A DNA stretch of 64,000 nt from Alphaproteobacteria bacterium (lineage in GTDB: Bacteria > Pseudomonadota > Alphaproteobacteria > Micavibrionales > Micavibrionaceae), in assembly GCA_017999645.1 (NCBI GenBank), contig JAGNLJ010000005.1, forward strand, positions 84,436 to 148,435, read 5' to 3'. Below, one piece after another: positions 34,928-43,771 of this stretch. The notes beneath the pieces are model-generated. The model worked only from the letters and a program-made list of their open reading frames with translations. It did no database searches and was not told where the DNA came from. The first letter of the stretch is position 1; every line of letters starts with the position of its first letter. Both the position numbers and the translations under genes were made by a program.

Positions 34928-35332
34928 ATGTTCGTCACATTGGCTTTTAGAAACATCGTCGCCGTCCCTGAAACATTCGATCCGCTAAATCCGCCGGAAA
35001 CAAGGGAGCATGTCCAGGGTGCAATAGAAAGACTCGTCGAGTCTTTCGAGGAAAAAGGCTTCCTGCCTTATCGCAACGATCACGAAGGCATCCAGTACGG
35101 CTTCATGGCCGAAGACTGGGCAAAAGCCAACAAACTTGCCGAAGATTTCAGGCGTCAATTCAATCGCCACAATCAGACATGGATGAAATCACCTTCGAAT
35201 TCTATTCTTGTCCCGGCAACTATTTTTAAAATCTACCGCTTCGAACACCAGATCGCCTGCGTGGCAAATATGTATGCGGTGCTGGCGGTAGAACCCAGAA
35301 GGGTTGCAGCCGCTCTTGAATGCAGTAACTGA
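34928..35332 (+). CDS. Five-paralogue array, member 3
   Basis: A 134-residue protein, the most diverged of the first four. It opens with a strand (MFVTLAFRNIVAVPE), then the helix REHVQGAIERLVESFEEKG, a short strand (GIQYGFMAED), the helix AKANKLAEDFRRQFNRHNQ and a C-terminal strand region (TIFKIYRFEHQIACVANMYA). The NPPET before the first helix matches the PE position of the other members. The AGGA ribosome-binding site is 8 bases before the ATG. Function unknown. Confidence 0.72.
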   Translation: MFVTLAFRNIVAVPETFDPLNPPETREHVQGAIERLVESFEEKGFLPYRNDHEGIQYGFMAEDWAKANKLAEDFRRQFNRHNQTWMKSPSNSILVPATIFKIYRFEHQIACVANMYAVLAVEPRRVAAALECSN

Positions 35333-35344
35333 TCAGGGGCCGCA

Positions 35345-35698
35345 ATGACAATAATAAAAATTTTCTTCAAAGACTCCACCGAGTTCCACGACCTGGTTTC
35401 ACCGGAAGATCGAGCACGCATCACCGAAACAGTCGACACTTACATCAAATTTTTCAACGGCCTCTTCGGCACCCTGCACAGCAACAATAATAATGACGAC
35501 GATGGAATTAACATTGCCGAGGGCCCCGTTGATGGCTGCATCAGGAGCTTCGACGAAATGGCGCGTAATTTCTCGCACGTCGGCACCCAGTTGAGTCAGG
35601 AAATTTTTTTGTCGGCCAGCATGGACGTTAATCGTCAAAAAGAACCGGTTATTCTCACGATAAATATTTCCGGAACGCCGAATACGTCGCTTAACTGA
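35345..35698 (+). CDS. Five-paralogue array, member 4
   Basis: A 117-residue protein. It opens MTIIKIFFKDSTEFHDLVSP, the helix ARITETVDTYIKFFNGLFG follows, then a flexible HSNNNNDDDG insertion, the helix DGCIRSFDEMARNFSHVG and a C-terminal strand pair (EIFLSASMDV ... VILTINISG). The LxSPE before the first helix matches members 2 and 5. AGGGG lies before the ATG. The Asn/Asp-rich insertion is peculiar to this member. Function unknown. Confidence 0.72.
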   Translation: MTIIKIFFKDSTEFHDLVSPEDRARITETVDTYIKFFNGLFGTLHSNNNNDDDGINIAEGPVDGCIRSFDEMARNFSHVGTQLSQEIFLSASMDVNRQKEPVILTINISGTPNTSLN

Positions 35699-35767
35699 CA
35701 ATATTTGCAGGCTTTTTATTATTGCTTTAATAGTTAAGGTAACAAAAAAATTAAGGGAGATGATTTC

Positions 35768-36229
35768 ATGCGTAAGAGTTTTTTAGAGCGCGGGCTTTCT
35801 ATTTGGAAACAATTCAAATTCAGCGGACAAAAACCTCCCGAACCGGAAATAGATCTCGACGAACTCGACCGGGCTTTCGGTCTTCAAAATCTCACTCTTA
35901 CCTTTAAAAACACCATCACCGCCGGCTCTCTGAAATCTCCCGAAGCAGAAACCACGATCACTCAGACCATGAATGGATTCATGGAACGCACAGCAAAAAC
36001 GCACGCGGTTGAAATTGCCAATGAAGACGGAATACAAAAAATCTCTATCGGCAATCTGACAAGAAAAAAACTTGACGCTATAGATCATGACCTGGCGATG
36101 GCGCTTCACTCCCTGATACCGCGATATGAAGAACTTTGGAAAATGCAGATTGCCCGGCCGGGAAGCTCTTTTTGCAAATCTGGCGAAAAAGAAATTACCT
36201 GGGCTATAGAAGTATCGCCCTATTCGTGA
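35768..36229 (+). CDS. Five-paralogue array, member 5
   Basis: A 153-residue protein with an added ~35-residue N-terminus (a basic helix MRKSFLERGLSIWKQFKF, then a Pro/Glu-rich linker). The shared domain starts at LTLTFKNTITAGSLKSPEAE, followed by the helix TTITQTMNGFMERTAKTH, KISIGNLTRKK, and the helix LDAIDHDLAMALHSLIPRY. It aligns well with member 2. A 69-bp AT-rich gap precedes it, so it may have its own promoter; AAGGGAGA gives a strong ribosome-binding site. It converges on fdxA, 16 bp away. Function unknown. Confidence 0.75.
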   Translation: MRKSFLERGLSIWKQFKFSGQKPPEPEIDLDELDRAFGLQNLTLTFKNTITAGSLKSPEAETTITQTMNGFMERTAKTHAVEIANEDGIQKISIGNLTRKKLDAIDHDLAMALHSLIPRYEELWKMQIARPGSSFCKSGEKEITWAIEVSPYS

Positions 36230-36245
36230 GCGTAGATAATCGAGC

Positions 36246-36584
36246 CTAATCCCCGCTCCCGGGATTTTCACTGAAATATTTGTCGAACTTTTCTTTTTCG
36301 TCCTTCACCGCGTCGGCTTCAGGCAGCGGATCTTTCGTCTTCGTGATATTCGGCCATTTCTCAGAATATTCGCGGTTCATATCCAGCCACTTGTCCGCGC
36401 GCGGATCTGAATCCGGGATGATCGCCTCGATCGGGCATTCCGGTTCGCACACGCCGCAATCGATACATTCATCCGGGTTGATCACGAGCATATTCTCACC
36501 CTCGTAGAAACAATCCACCGGGCAGACCTCGACGCAATCCGTATATTTGCACTTGATGCAGACTTCGGTGACCACGAAGGTCAT
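36246..36584 (-). CDS. fdxA: Ferredoxin FdxA (3Fe-4S/4Fe-4S type)
   Basis: A 112-residue electron carrier. The N-terminal half has the cluster cysteines [17 protein letters not shown] and [12 protein letters not shown], the arrangement of Azotobacter-type 7Fe ferredoxins. The C-terminal extension ([18 protein letters not shown]) is also typical of alphaproteobacterial FdxA. The reductase at 31816 could reduce it, which is inference from pathway rather than proximity. A 177-bp gap upstream separates it from the lipoprotein gene. Confidence 0.95.
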   Translation of the reverse strand: MTFVVTEVCIKCKYTDCVEVCPVDCFYEGENMLVINPDECIDCGVCEPECPIEAIIPDSDPRADKWLDMNREYSEKWPNITKTKDPLPEADAVKDEKEKFDKYFSENPGSGD

Positions 36585-36761
36585 CTTTTATTCTCCTGAA
36601 AGGAACGGGACTTGAACCACCGGAAGGGACAATAATATCCTCATTATGCCAAGGCAAGACGCCCAGGGGAAAATTTTATGCTGCGCCGCCCGCAACCAAA
36701 ACTGTGGGCAGAATACCGATATTCATTCCGTGCCACGGAACTCTCTTTTAGTTTGGACGCT

Positions 36762-37304
36762 ATGAACTCTTCGTGGCTGGGCAACTTACTTATTCTGACA
36801 ACTACCCTCCTCCTCGCGGCCTGCGGCCACGGCGGCTGCTGTCAGCGCGAAGCCTCCCTCACACCCATGGAAACCGCCGACCTTGATGATTCCGTCATGC
36901 GCGGCTCGGTCACCGCCTTCCTGCAGGAAACCGGCGCGCCCGTTTCCTCGCTCTATGAATTCAAACGGATCGACCTCGACCGCGACGGCCGCCGCGATGC
37001 CCTCGTCCTCTTCAAAAACCCTTACGGTTACTGGTGCGATACGCACGGCTGCACAATGCTCGTAATGCGCGCAGGCAGTGACAAGTTCGAGCTCGTCAAC
37101 GCCATCCAGCCCGTCCGCGCCCCGCTCTATGTCAGCAACACCGAAAGCAACGGCTGGAAGGACATCATAGTCCGCGTCACAGGCCGCTGGGACGAATCGA
37201 AAGACGTCGCCATGACGTATAACGGCGCGCAATACGCGGATAACCCCTCCACCATGCCGCCCTACCTTCTCGCCTCCAATACGGCACAGCCCGTTTTTTA
37301 TTAA
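36762..37304 (+). CDS. Predicted lipoprotein of unknown function
   Basis: A 180-residue protein started at ATG 36762 so that the signal peptide (MNSSWLGNLLILTTTLLLAA) ends in the lipobox LLAAC, Cys21. The mature part begins GHGGCCQREASL, with two adjacent cysteines, then contains FKRIDLDRDGRRDALVLFKN, a calcium-binding-like D-x-D-x-D-G run seen in FG-GAP/VCBS-like or dockerin-like segments, and YWCDTHGCTMLV. It is likely anchored in the outer membrane after Lgt processing. The upstream frame extension to 36678 is not used. Confidence 0.8.
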   Translation: MNSSWLGNLLILTTTLLLAACGHGGCCQREASLTPMETADLDDSVMRGSVTAFLQETGAPVSSLYEFKRIDLDRDGRRDALVLFKNPYGYWCDTHGCTMLVMRAGSDKFELVNAIQPVRAPLYVSNTESNGWKDIIVRVTGRWDESKDVAMTYNGAQYADNPSTMPPYLLASNTAQPVFY

Positions 37305-37359
37305 ACACCTGAATCCCCCAAAATGTTCTTGATTTGTTCTCTATCGGTGGCGTAGAATC

Positions 37360-37474
37360 GTCATTGCGAGGAGCGCTAGCGACGAAGCAATCCATTTTTT
37401 TGTCTTCCACGCAAAAGCGGGATCTGGATTGCTTCGCGCAGTTTACCCCTGCGGAGGCGGGGGCTCGCAATGAC
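37360..37474. repeat. Palindromic repeat, family P, copy 2, with internal insert
   Basis: Outer arms gtcattgcgag (37360-37370) and ctcgcaatgac (37464-37474) match copy 1 exactly. Inner arms gaagcaatcca (37384-37394) and tggattgcttc (37425-37435) also match. At 115 bp it is 44 bp longer than copy 1, because of extra sequence in the apical loop (with a gcaaaagcggga stretch like family Q) and in the right flank (acccctgcggaggcggggg). It directly precedes the polymerase gene. Confidence 0.92.
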
Positions 37475-37493
37475 GGTAAATTCAAGGATACCC

Positions 37494-38768
37494 ATGCATC
37501 AGGAACCCGGCCTGAAATGGCTGTTTATGGACCTCAACAGCTATTTCGCCAGCGTCGAACAACAGGAACGGCCCGAGCTGCGCGGTAAACCCGTCGCGGT
37601 CGTGCCGATGATGACCGATTCCACCTGTGCCATCGCCGCGTCTTACGAGGCCAAGGCTTACGGCGTCAAAACCGGCACGCCGATTTACGAAGCCAGGCAG
37701 ATGTGCCCCGGCCTACGCTGCGTTCTCGCGCGCCATGATCTCTACGTCGATTACCATCACCGGATTTTGGAAGAGGTCGTCAAACACACCCCCATCAACA
37801 AGGTCTGGTCGATCGACGAACTCTCCTCCCGTCTCCCGCCCGGTCGCCGCACACCCGAACGCGCCGCCGAGGTCGCGCGCAAAATAAAAGAGGGCCTCTG
37901 GAAAAATGTCGGCGAAGCGATCAATTGCTCCATCGGCGTCGCGCCCAATTCCCTGCTCGCAAAAATCGCCGCCGACATGCAAAAACCCGACGGCCTCGTC
38001 ATGCTCCGTCAGGAAGAACTCCCGGGCCGCCTGCTGGGTCTCAAACTCACCGACATGCCCGGCATCGGCTACAACATGGAGAAACGCCTCCGCCGCGCCG
38101 GAATTACCGACATGCGCGGCCTCTGGAACACTTCGCCCAAACACGCCCGCAAAATCTGGGGCGGCGTGCAGGGTGAACGCTTCTGGTACTGGCTGCACGG
38201 CTACGATTTTGAAAATCCTGAAACCGGCAATGTCATGATCGGCCACTCGCGCGTGTTAGATCCGGATCTGCGCCGCCCGGATAAAGCCCGCCTCATGGCG
38301 CGCCGCCTTCTTGTAAAAGCCACATACCGCCTCCGCCGCAAGGGATTTTTCGCGAGCCACCTTTCATTAAGCGTCCGCACCACCGACGATTTCCGCTGGG
38401 CGAACGAAGCAAAAATTCCCCACGCGCGCGATCCCTTCACCTTTCTCCAGCTCCTGGATAGCATGTGGGCTTCGCTTTCGCATGAATTCCCCGTCGCCAG
38501 CGGCGTGAAATTCAAAAAAATATCCGTTATCCTCTCCGGCCTCAAAACCGCCGACCAGATCACGGGCAACCTCTTCGAAACCGCCTCGCCCGAAGCCATC
38601 AAGCAAACACACCGCCGCGAGGCCCTCGCCGGGGCGCTCGATAAACTCCAGAACAAGTACCAGAAGGAAACCGTCTGGCTCGGCGTCATCCCGAAGACCT
38701 CGGCAGGCCATGTCGGCACCAAGATCGCCTTTTCCCGCGTCCCCGACCGCGAGGAGTTTTGGAATTAA
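37494..38768 (+). CDS. Y-family DNA polymerase
   Basis: A 424-residue translesion polymerase. The catalytic carboxylates are present: Asp13 in FMDLNSYFASVEQQ and Asp108-Glu109 in VWSIDELSSRLPPG. The CSIGVAPNSLLAKIAADMQK and DMPGIGYNMEKRLRRAGI (helix-hairpin-helix) motifs follow. The NSYFASVE variant recalls UmuC/ImuB-adjacent families more than DinB. No imuA or dnaE2 is nearby. I start at ATG 37494, preceded by AAGGA, after the repeat. The C-terminal little-finger domain appears complete, but no clamp-binding tail is obvious. Confidence 0.9.
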   Translation: MHQEPGLKWLFMDLNSYFASVEQQERPELRGKPVAVVPMMTDSTCAIAASYEAKAYGVKTGTPIYEARQMCPGLRCVLARHDLYVDYHHRILEEVVKHTPINKVWSIDELSSRLPPGRRTPERAAEVARKIKEGLWKNVGEAINCSIGVAPNSLLAKIAADMQKPDGLVMLRQEELPGRLLGLKLTDMPGIGYNMEKRLRRAGITDMRGLWNTSPKHARKIWGGVQGERFWYWLHGYDFENPETGNVMIGHSRVLDPDLRRPDKARLMARRLLVKATYRLRRKGFFASHLSLSVRTTDDFRWANEAKIPHARDPFTFLQLLDSMWASLSHEFPVASGVKFKKISVILSGLKTADQITGNLFETASPEAIKQTHRREALAGALDKLQNKYQKETVWLGVIPKTSAGHVGTKIAFSRVPDREEFWN

Positions 38769-38774
38769 AAAAAT

Positions 38775-38843
38775 AAACACGGAGAACACAGAGAACACGG
38801 AGTTTTTATTGCTTTTCTCCGTGCACTCCGTGCCCTCCGTGTT
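38775..38843. repeat. Cacggag-type inverted repeat
   Basis: A 69-bp imperfect hairpin between the polymerase and CBS-like genes. The left arm is a direct repeat of (a)acacggag / aacacagag / aacacggag, and the right arm is the matching ctccgtg-cactccgtg-ccctccgtg. Only one copy is seen in this window. Confidence 0.75.
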
Positions 38844-38888
38844 TAATAAACGATTGATTTTATAAGAAAAACTGCGTAAAAAGCGTCC

Positions 38889-39830
38889 ATGAGCCCGGCC
38901 TCCACGATATTAGACCTGATCGGCAACACCCCAATGGTCGAATTGACAAAATTCGACACGGGGCCCTGCCGTTTATTCATGAAACTGGAAGGCTGGAACC
39001 CCAGCGGCTCGATCAAGGACCGCACCGCCAAAAGCATGATCGACGCCGCCGAAAAAAGTGGAAAGCTAAAACCCGGCGGCACAATCATCGAAGCCACCGC
39101 CGGAAACACCGGCCTCGGCCTCTCCCTCGTCGCCGCCGTCAGGGGGTATAAGGTCATCCTCGTCGTGCCCGATAAATTCTCGGAAATGAAAATCACGCAC
39201 TGCGAAGGCCTCGGCGCAAAAGTCATCCGCACCCGCGCCGATGTGTCCGCTGGCCACCCCGAATATTACGTCGACATGGCAAAACGCATCGCCGCCGAAA
39301 CCGGCGCGTTCCACACCAACCAGTTCGACAACCCGGCGAACGTCCTCGTCCACGAAACCACCACCGGCCCCGAAATCTGGGAACAGATGGACAAAAAAAT
39401 CGACGCAATCGTCTGCGGCGTCGGCTCGGGCGGCACGCTGTCAGGCCTCGGAAAATTTTTCGCGAAAGTTTCGCCGGAAACCGAGCTCATCCTCTCCGAT
39501 CCCAAGGGCGCACTCCTCGCTGCCAAGGTAAACGGCGAAAAAGCCACACCCCACGCCTTCCGCGTCGAAGGCATCGGCCAGGAATGCGCTCCCGGCAATC
39601 TCGACTTGGGTATCGTCGACAAGGGCTATGTCATCGACGACGACGAAAGCTTTTCTACCGTGCGTGAGTTATTAAAGCGCGAAGGCATCCTCGCCGGAAC
39701 GCCGACAGGCACGGTCCTCGCGGGCGCTCTGCGCTATTGCCGCGAACAGACCAAACCCAAACGCGTCGTCACCTTCATGTCCGACCGCGGCGACAAATAT
39801 CTTCCGAAAATTTATGGAGAACAGAAATGA
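38889..39830 (+). CDS. Cystathionine beta-synthase-like / OASS-family enzyme
   Basis: A 313-residue PLP enzyme with NPSGSIKDRTAKSMIDAAEK (PLP lysine), EATAGNTGLGLS, CGVGSGGTLSGLG and the C-terminal FMSDRGDKYLPKIYG. It lacks the CBS regulatory domain. Adjacent to a cystathionine gamma-lyase/synthase, with a 3-4-bp ATGA overlap (39827-39830), it is most likely a CBS making cystathionine from serine and homocysteine; a CysM role is the alternative. It is the third OASS-family gene here. Confidence 0.85.
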   Translation: MSPASTILDLIGNTPMVELTKFDTGPCRLFMKLEGWNPSGSIKDRTAKSMIDAAEKSGKLKPGGTIIEATAGNTGLGLSLVAAVRGYKVILVVPDKFSEMKITHCEGLGAKVIRTRADVSAGHPEYYVDMAKRIAAETGAFHTNQFDNPANVLVHETTTGPEIWEQMDKKIDAIVCGVGSGGTLSGLGKFFAKVSPETELILSDPKGALLAAKVNGEKATPHAFRVEGIGQECAPGNLDLGIVDKGYVIDDDESFSTVRELLKREGILAGTPTGTVLAGALRYCREQTKPKRVVTFMSDRGDKYLPKIYGEQK

Positions 39831-40999
39831 CTAAGAAGAAGAAAAGTAAAAAACAGGATTTCTCAACCCGCTGCATCCATGGCGGCCAGAGCGTCGATGC
39901 CGAAACCGGCGCCGTCTCCGTTCCCATTTATGCGACCTCGACATATGCCCAATCCGCTCCCGGCGAACACAAGGGCTTCGTCTACGCCCGCGGTCACAAC
40001 CCCACACGCTTCGCCTTCGAACGCTGCATCGCCAATCTTGAAGACGGCAGCAACGGTTTCGCCTTCGCCTCCGGCCTCGCCGCCTCCTGCGCGGTTCTAG
40101 ACCTGATCCCGCATGGCGCACATATTGTCTGCTGTGACGACGTCTATGGCGGCACTTACCGCCTGTTCGAACGCGTGAAAAAAGACTCCGCGAAACTCGA
40201 CGTTACCTATATCGACATGACAATCCCCGGTGCGCTGGAAAAGGCAATCCGGCCCAACACCGAAATGATCTGGGTGGAAACGCCGACCAACCCGCTGCTC
40301 AAAATCATCGACCTTGCCGCTGTCACCGCCGTAGCGAAAAAGAAAAAAATCCTCTCCGTCTGCGACAACACTTTCGCGACCCCGCGCCTGCAGAAACCGC
40401 TGAATTTCGGCTTCGACATCGCGCTGCATTCCATCACAAAATATATCGGCGGCCATTCCGATATCATCGGCGGCGCAGTTGTGGTCAATGATTCCGCTCT
40501 TGCCGACAAAATCAAATTCATCCAGAACGCGACCGGCGGCATTCTCTCGCCCTTCGACTCCTTCCTCGCCTTGCGCGGCATCAAAACACTGGACGTCCGC
40601 ATGGAACGCGCCTGCGCCAGCGCGGTGAAAATCGCCGAGTTCCTGCACGGCCACAAAAAAATCGCCAAGGTTCATTACCCCGGCCTCACCACCCACCCGC
40701 AATATAAAATCGCCGCCAAGCAGATGAACGCGTTCGGCGCCATGATCTCGGCCAGCGTCAAAGGCGACCTCAAAGCCTCGAAAAAAATGCTCTCCGCCTG
40801 CAAAATTTTCACCCTCGCCGAAAGCCTTGGCGGCGTCGAAAGCCTGATCGAACACCCGGCCATCATGACCCACGCCTCGATCCCAAAGGCCGAACGCGAA
40901 AAACTCGGCATCGATGACGGCTTCATCCGCCTCTCGGTCGGCATTGAATCGGCCGATGATTTGATTGATGATTTGGAACAGGCTTTAAATAAAATCTAA
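39827..40999 (+). CDS. Cystathionine gamma-lyase/synthase-family PLP enzyme
   Basis: A 390-residue Cys/Met-metabolism PLP enzyme started at ATG 39827. Diagnostic segments: FSTRCIHGGQSVDAETGAVS, VPIYATSTYAQ, FASGLAASCAVLD, VETPTNPLLKI, and SITKYIGGHSDIIGGAV with the PLP lysine. SLGGVESLIEHPAIMTHASI is the family C-terminal signature. The overlap with the CBS-like gene suggests reverse transsulfuration (homocysteine to cysteine); forward synthesis cannot be excluded. A Q-type composite repeat follows the stop by 1 bp. Confidence 0.92.
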   Translation: MTKKKKSKKQDFSTRCIHGGQSVDAETGAVSVPIYATSTYAQSAPGEHKGFVYARGHNPTRFAFERCIANLEDGSNGFAFASGLAASCAVLDLIPHGAHIVCCDDVYGGTYRLFERVKKDSAKLDVTYIDMTIPGALEKAIRPNTEMIWVETPTNPLLKIIDLAAVTAVAKKKKILSVCDNTFATPRLQKPLNFGFDIALHSITKYIGGHSDIIGGAVVVNDSALADKIKFIQNATGGILSPFDSFLALRGIKTLDVRMERACASAVKIAEFLHGHKKIAKVHYPGLTTHPQYKIAAKQMNAFGAMISASVKGDLKASKKMLSACKIFTLAESLGGVESLIEHPAIMTHASIPKAEREKLGIDDGFIRLSVGIESADDLIDDLEQALNKI

Positions 41000-41000
41000 T

Positions 41001-41065
41001 GTCACCCCCGCGAAGGCGGGGGTCCGGCAACCAAAAACCGGATGCCCGCCCAAGGCGGGCATGAC
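41001..41065. repeat. Composite palindromic repeat, family Q
   Basis: Two hairpins back to back, CCCCCGCgaaGGCGGGGG-type at 41005-41022 and GCCCGCCcaaGGCGGGC at 41044-41060, bounded by gtca and tgac. The middle (caaccaaaaaccgg) resembles that of the copy at 14014. Confidence 0.9.
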
Positions 41066-41082
41066 AATAACTAAGGAAAATT

Positions 41083-41514
41083 ATGCGCCTCTGGACTCTC
41101 CACCCCTCCTACCTCGACGCCAAAGGCATCGTCGCGCTCTGGCGTGAAACGCTCCTCGCGCAGGCCGTCCTGCATGGAAAAACCAAGGGCTACAAAAACC
41201 ATCCGCAGCTCACCCGCTTCCGCGAGCACAAGGATTTACTGGAATCCTATCTTCACCTCATCTGCGACGAGGCCGACAATCGCGGTTATAAATTCGACCG
41301 CTCAAAAATCATTCGCGTCCGCGCGAAAACCAAAAAATCCCTGCCCGTCACCAGCGGTCAGGTTGATTACGAATGGCAACATCTCCTGAAAAAACTCGAA
41401 ACCCGCGATCCCGCCCGCCACAAACAGCATCGGGGTTTGAAAACCGCGCCCGGCCTCTTTAAAATCTTCCGCGCAACCAAAAGCAAGGACATAGAACCAT
41501 GGGAAATAGTGTGA
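41083..41514 (+). CDS. Pyrimidine-dimer DNA glycosylase family protein
   Basis: A 143-residue protein of the endonuclease V (T4 DenV-type) Pyr_excise family. The diagnostic [20 protein letters not shown] and [20 protein letters not shown], then PQLTRFREH, are at the N-terminus. The family excises UV-induced dimers, though many bacterial members are uncharacterised. Its 3' end overlaps trmFO by 16 bp, so the two are co-transcribed. The nearby Y-family polymerase and MutS are other DNA-repair genes in the window. Confidence 0.85.
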   Translation: MRLWTLHPSYLDAKGIVALWRETLLAQAVLHGKTKGYKNHPQLTRFREHKDLLESYLHLICDEADNRGYKFDRSKIIRVRAKTKKSLPVTSGQVDYEWQHLLKKLETRDPARHKQHRGLKTAPGLFKIFRATKSKDIEPWEIV

Positions 41515-42890
41515 ACGCCATCCACATCATCGGCGCCGGTCTCGCCGGCTCCGAAGCCGCCTGGCAGGCCGCCAATATGGGCGTTCCCGTGGTTCTGCAC
41601 GAAATGCGCCCCACGGTTAAAACCGCCGCGCATAAGACCGATGGCTGCGCCGAGCTCGTCTGCTCAAATTCCTTCCGCTCGGATGATGCCGAACAAAACG
41701 CCGTCGGCCTGCTCCATGCTGAAATGCGCAAATGCAATTCCCTCATCATGCGCGAGGGCGACCGTGCAGCCGTTCCCGCTGGCGGCGCGCTCGCCGTTGA
41801 CCGCGAAATTTTCTCAGCTGCCGTCACAAAAGCGTTGAACGATCACCCGCTGATCACAATCAAACGCGGCGAAATTCCCGGCCTGCCACCCGAAGAGTGG
41901 GACAGCGTCATCATCGCCACCGGCCCGCTCACTTCCACCCCGCTCGCCGAAGCCATCCGCGAATTATCCGGCGAAGACTCCCTCGCTTTCTTCGACGCCA
42001 TCGCACCCATCGTCGAGTTCGACTCCATCGACATGACCAAGGCCTGGTTCCAGAGCCGCTACGACAAAGCCGGGCCCGCCGGCACGGGCAAGGACTACAT
42101 CAACTGCCCGATGAACAAGGAACAATACGAATCCTTCATCGCCGCGCTACTCGAAGCAGAATACGGCGAGTTCAAGGATTGGGAAAAGGACACGCCCTAC
42201 TTCGAAGGCTGCATGCCCATCGAAGTCATGGCTTCGCGCGGCCCCGAAACGCTCCGCTTCGGCCCGATGAAACCCGTCGGCCTCACAAATCCGCACAACC
42301 CCACCGTGAAATCCCACGCCGTCGTGCAACTGAGGCAGGACAACAAGCTCGGCACGCTCTACAACATCGTCGGTTTCCAGACCAAAATGAAATACGGCGA
42401 GCAGACGCGTGTCTTCCGCATGATCCCGGGTTTAGAAAACGCCGTCTTCCCGCGCCTTGGCGGCCTCCACAGAAACACCTTCATCAATTCACCAAAAATC
42501 CTCAATGACTCGCTACAGATGAAAGCGCAGCCGCGCCTGCGCTTCGCCGGGCAGATCACGGGCTGCGAAGGCTACGTTGAATCCGCCGCCGTCGGCATCA
42601 TGGCCGGACGCTTCGCCGCCAGCGAAAAACTGGGCCTGCCGCTCCCCTTCCCCGCAAAAACCACGGCCATGGGCTCGTTGCTCAACCACATCACGGGCGG
42701 CGCCAACGCCGAAACGTTCCAGCCCATGAACATCAATTTCGGATTATTCCCGCCGGTCGAGGGTAAATTCAAAGGCAAAATCGGCGGCAAGGAAAAGCGC
42801 AAGGCGCTGTCATCCCGCGCGCTCAATGATCTCGAAAATTATCTGCTGGAAAATCCGGAAAACAAAAAACGCGCCGCGTCAGGCCGTTAA
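41499..42890 (+). CDS. trmFO: tRNA (uracil-5-)-methyltransferase TrmFO
   Basis: TrmFO makes m5U54 in tRNA using methylenetetrahydrofolate and FAD. The 463-residue protein has the N-terminal FAD motif [19 protein letters not shown], the diagnostic [18 protein letters not shown] and [13 protein letters not shown] (catalytic cysteine region), and [18 protein letters not shown] near residue 350. The ATG at 41499 is inside the upstream glycosylase gene; a GTG at 41511 is a possible alternative start. A 10-bp gap follows to a convergent gene. Confidence 0.95.
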   Translation: MGNSVNAIHIIGAGLAGSEAAWQAANMGVPVVLHEMRPTVKTAAHKTDGCAELVCSNSFRSDDAEQNAVGLLHAEMRKCNSLIMREGDRAAVPAGGALAVDREIFSAAVTKALNDHPLITIKRGEIPGLPPEEWDSVIIATGPLTSTPLAEAIRELSGEDSLAFFDAIAPIVEFDSIDMTKAWFQSRYDKAGPAGTGKDYINCPMNKEQYESFIAALLEAEYGEFKDWEKDTPYFEGCMPIEVMASRGPETLRFGPMKPVGLTNPHNPTVKSHAVVQLRQDNKLGTLYNIVGFQTKMKYGEQTRVFRMIPGLENAVFPRLGGLHRNTFINSPKILNDSLQMKAQPRLRFAGQITGCEGYVESAAVGIMAGRFAASEKLGLPLPFPAKTTAMGSLLNHITGGANAETFQPMNINFGLFPPVEGKFKGKIGGKEKRKALSSRALNDLENYLLENPENKKRAASGR

Positions 42891-42900
42891 TATTCTCAAA

Positions 42901-43485
42901 CTATCTGCTCGCGGAAGGGCCTTCAACACGGGGCGGATTAACAATCCCCGCCTCAAGCGCCTGAATGTAAGCCTGTTTAAATCTTTCTTTTATGAATGGG
43001 CCCTGTTCGATTGTATTATTCGGGCTTAACCGGGATTGTATTATTTGTATTGTTTCTGCATTACGTTTTTTGTCCTCCAGCAATTCCTTATAATAACTGC
43101 TGACATGAAAAGCGGCGTCACTGGCTTCCGCCATCTGCTCTGCCCCGATATCATACGCACAAATTATCATTGATATCTCGACTTTCCCGGGAACGCATTT
43201 CCCCCATTGATCACGACCTCTCCTGCCGTCGAAGGTAATCAGCGGTATGTGCCTGTCTTTCGGCACGGAAAAAGTATAATCATACAAATCGGTAAAAACA
43301 GCCTTCAGATTTTCACGGGCATGTTTCGCGCTCAGTTCCTTGCCTTCCGATATCCATTTACGTTGCTGTGCCAGCCCGCAACCCTGCATCGAAACAGCGG
43401 GCGCAGCAATCATTGTTCCCGAAAGAATGACCGAGAAAAATATATTCGTTAATGATTGCAAATTGTTTACGCGCATTTTTATCAC
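42901..43485 (-). CDS. Secreted protein of unknown function
   Basis: A 194-residue protein with a signal peptide (about residues 1-32, hydrophobic IFFSVILSGTMIAAPAVS). The mature region is helical and charged, with CGLAQQRK, GKCVPGKVEISMIICAYDIG (three cysteines in total here) and a C-terminal ERFKQAYIQALEAGIVNPPR. The frame opens at a GTG (43485) with an ATG nine bases inside; either could be the start. It lies 3 bp downstream of the small lipoprotein gene on the same strand, so the two form a unit. Unknown role. Confidence 0.72.
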   Translation of the reverse strand: MIKMRVNNLQSLTNIFFSVILSGTMIAAPAVSMQGCGLAQQRKWISEGKELSAKHARENLKAVFTDLYDYTFSVPKDRHIPLITFDGRRGRDQWGKCVPGKVEISMIICAYDIGAEQMAEASDAAFHVSSYYKELLEDKKRNAETIQIIQSRLSPNNTIEQGPFIKERFKQAYIQALEAGIVNPPRVEGPSASR

Positions 43486-43488
43486 TTA

Positions 43489-43674
43489 TTATTGCGACGG
43501 CGCTGGTTCGGATAAACCCGCCCTGTTTTCCCAGTCTTTTTTATTGGCAGGCTCGGAATGCCCGGATGGCGGCCTGTATCCTCCACCTTTGTCGGAAGAG
43601 TCGCACGCGACGAGCAGAAAAGCTGAGATCAAAGGCACGGTAGTTAATAACGCAGTCACACTCTTTTTATTCAT
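43489..43674 (-). CDS. Small lipoprotein
   Basis: A 61-residue protein with a signal peptide and lipobox (LISAFLLVACDSSDKGGG, Cys24). The mature part is ~38 residues and Ser/Pro/Glu-rich, with no known motif. After the cysteine comes Asp, a residue that can favour inner-membrane retention in enterobacteria; this rule is not certain here. An AGAGA site precedes the ATG. It is the first gene of a two-gene unit with the secreted protein at 43485. Confidence 0.78.
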   Translation of the reverse strand: MNKKSVTALLTTVPLISAFLLVACDSSDKGGGYRPPSGHSEPANKKDWENRAGLSEPAPSQ

Positions 43675-43771
43675 TTTTATCTCTCTTATTAGTAGACACT
43701 TAATAACATATTCTTATGAAAAGGACAAAAGATTTTAAAAAATTCCTGAAAATACGTCACAATAAAAGAGA

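Noticed and set aside
34063..36229. Array members as ribosome hibernation factors (HPF/RaiA), because of the opening strand and basic helix
   Set aside because: HPF signatures are absent, and five tandem copies would be without precedent known to me.
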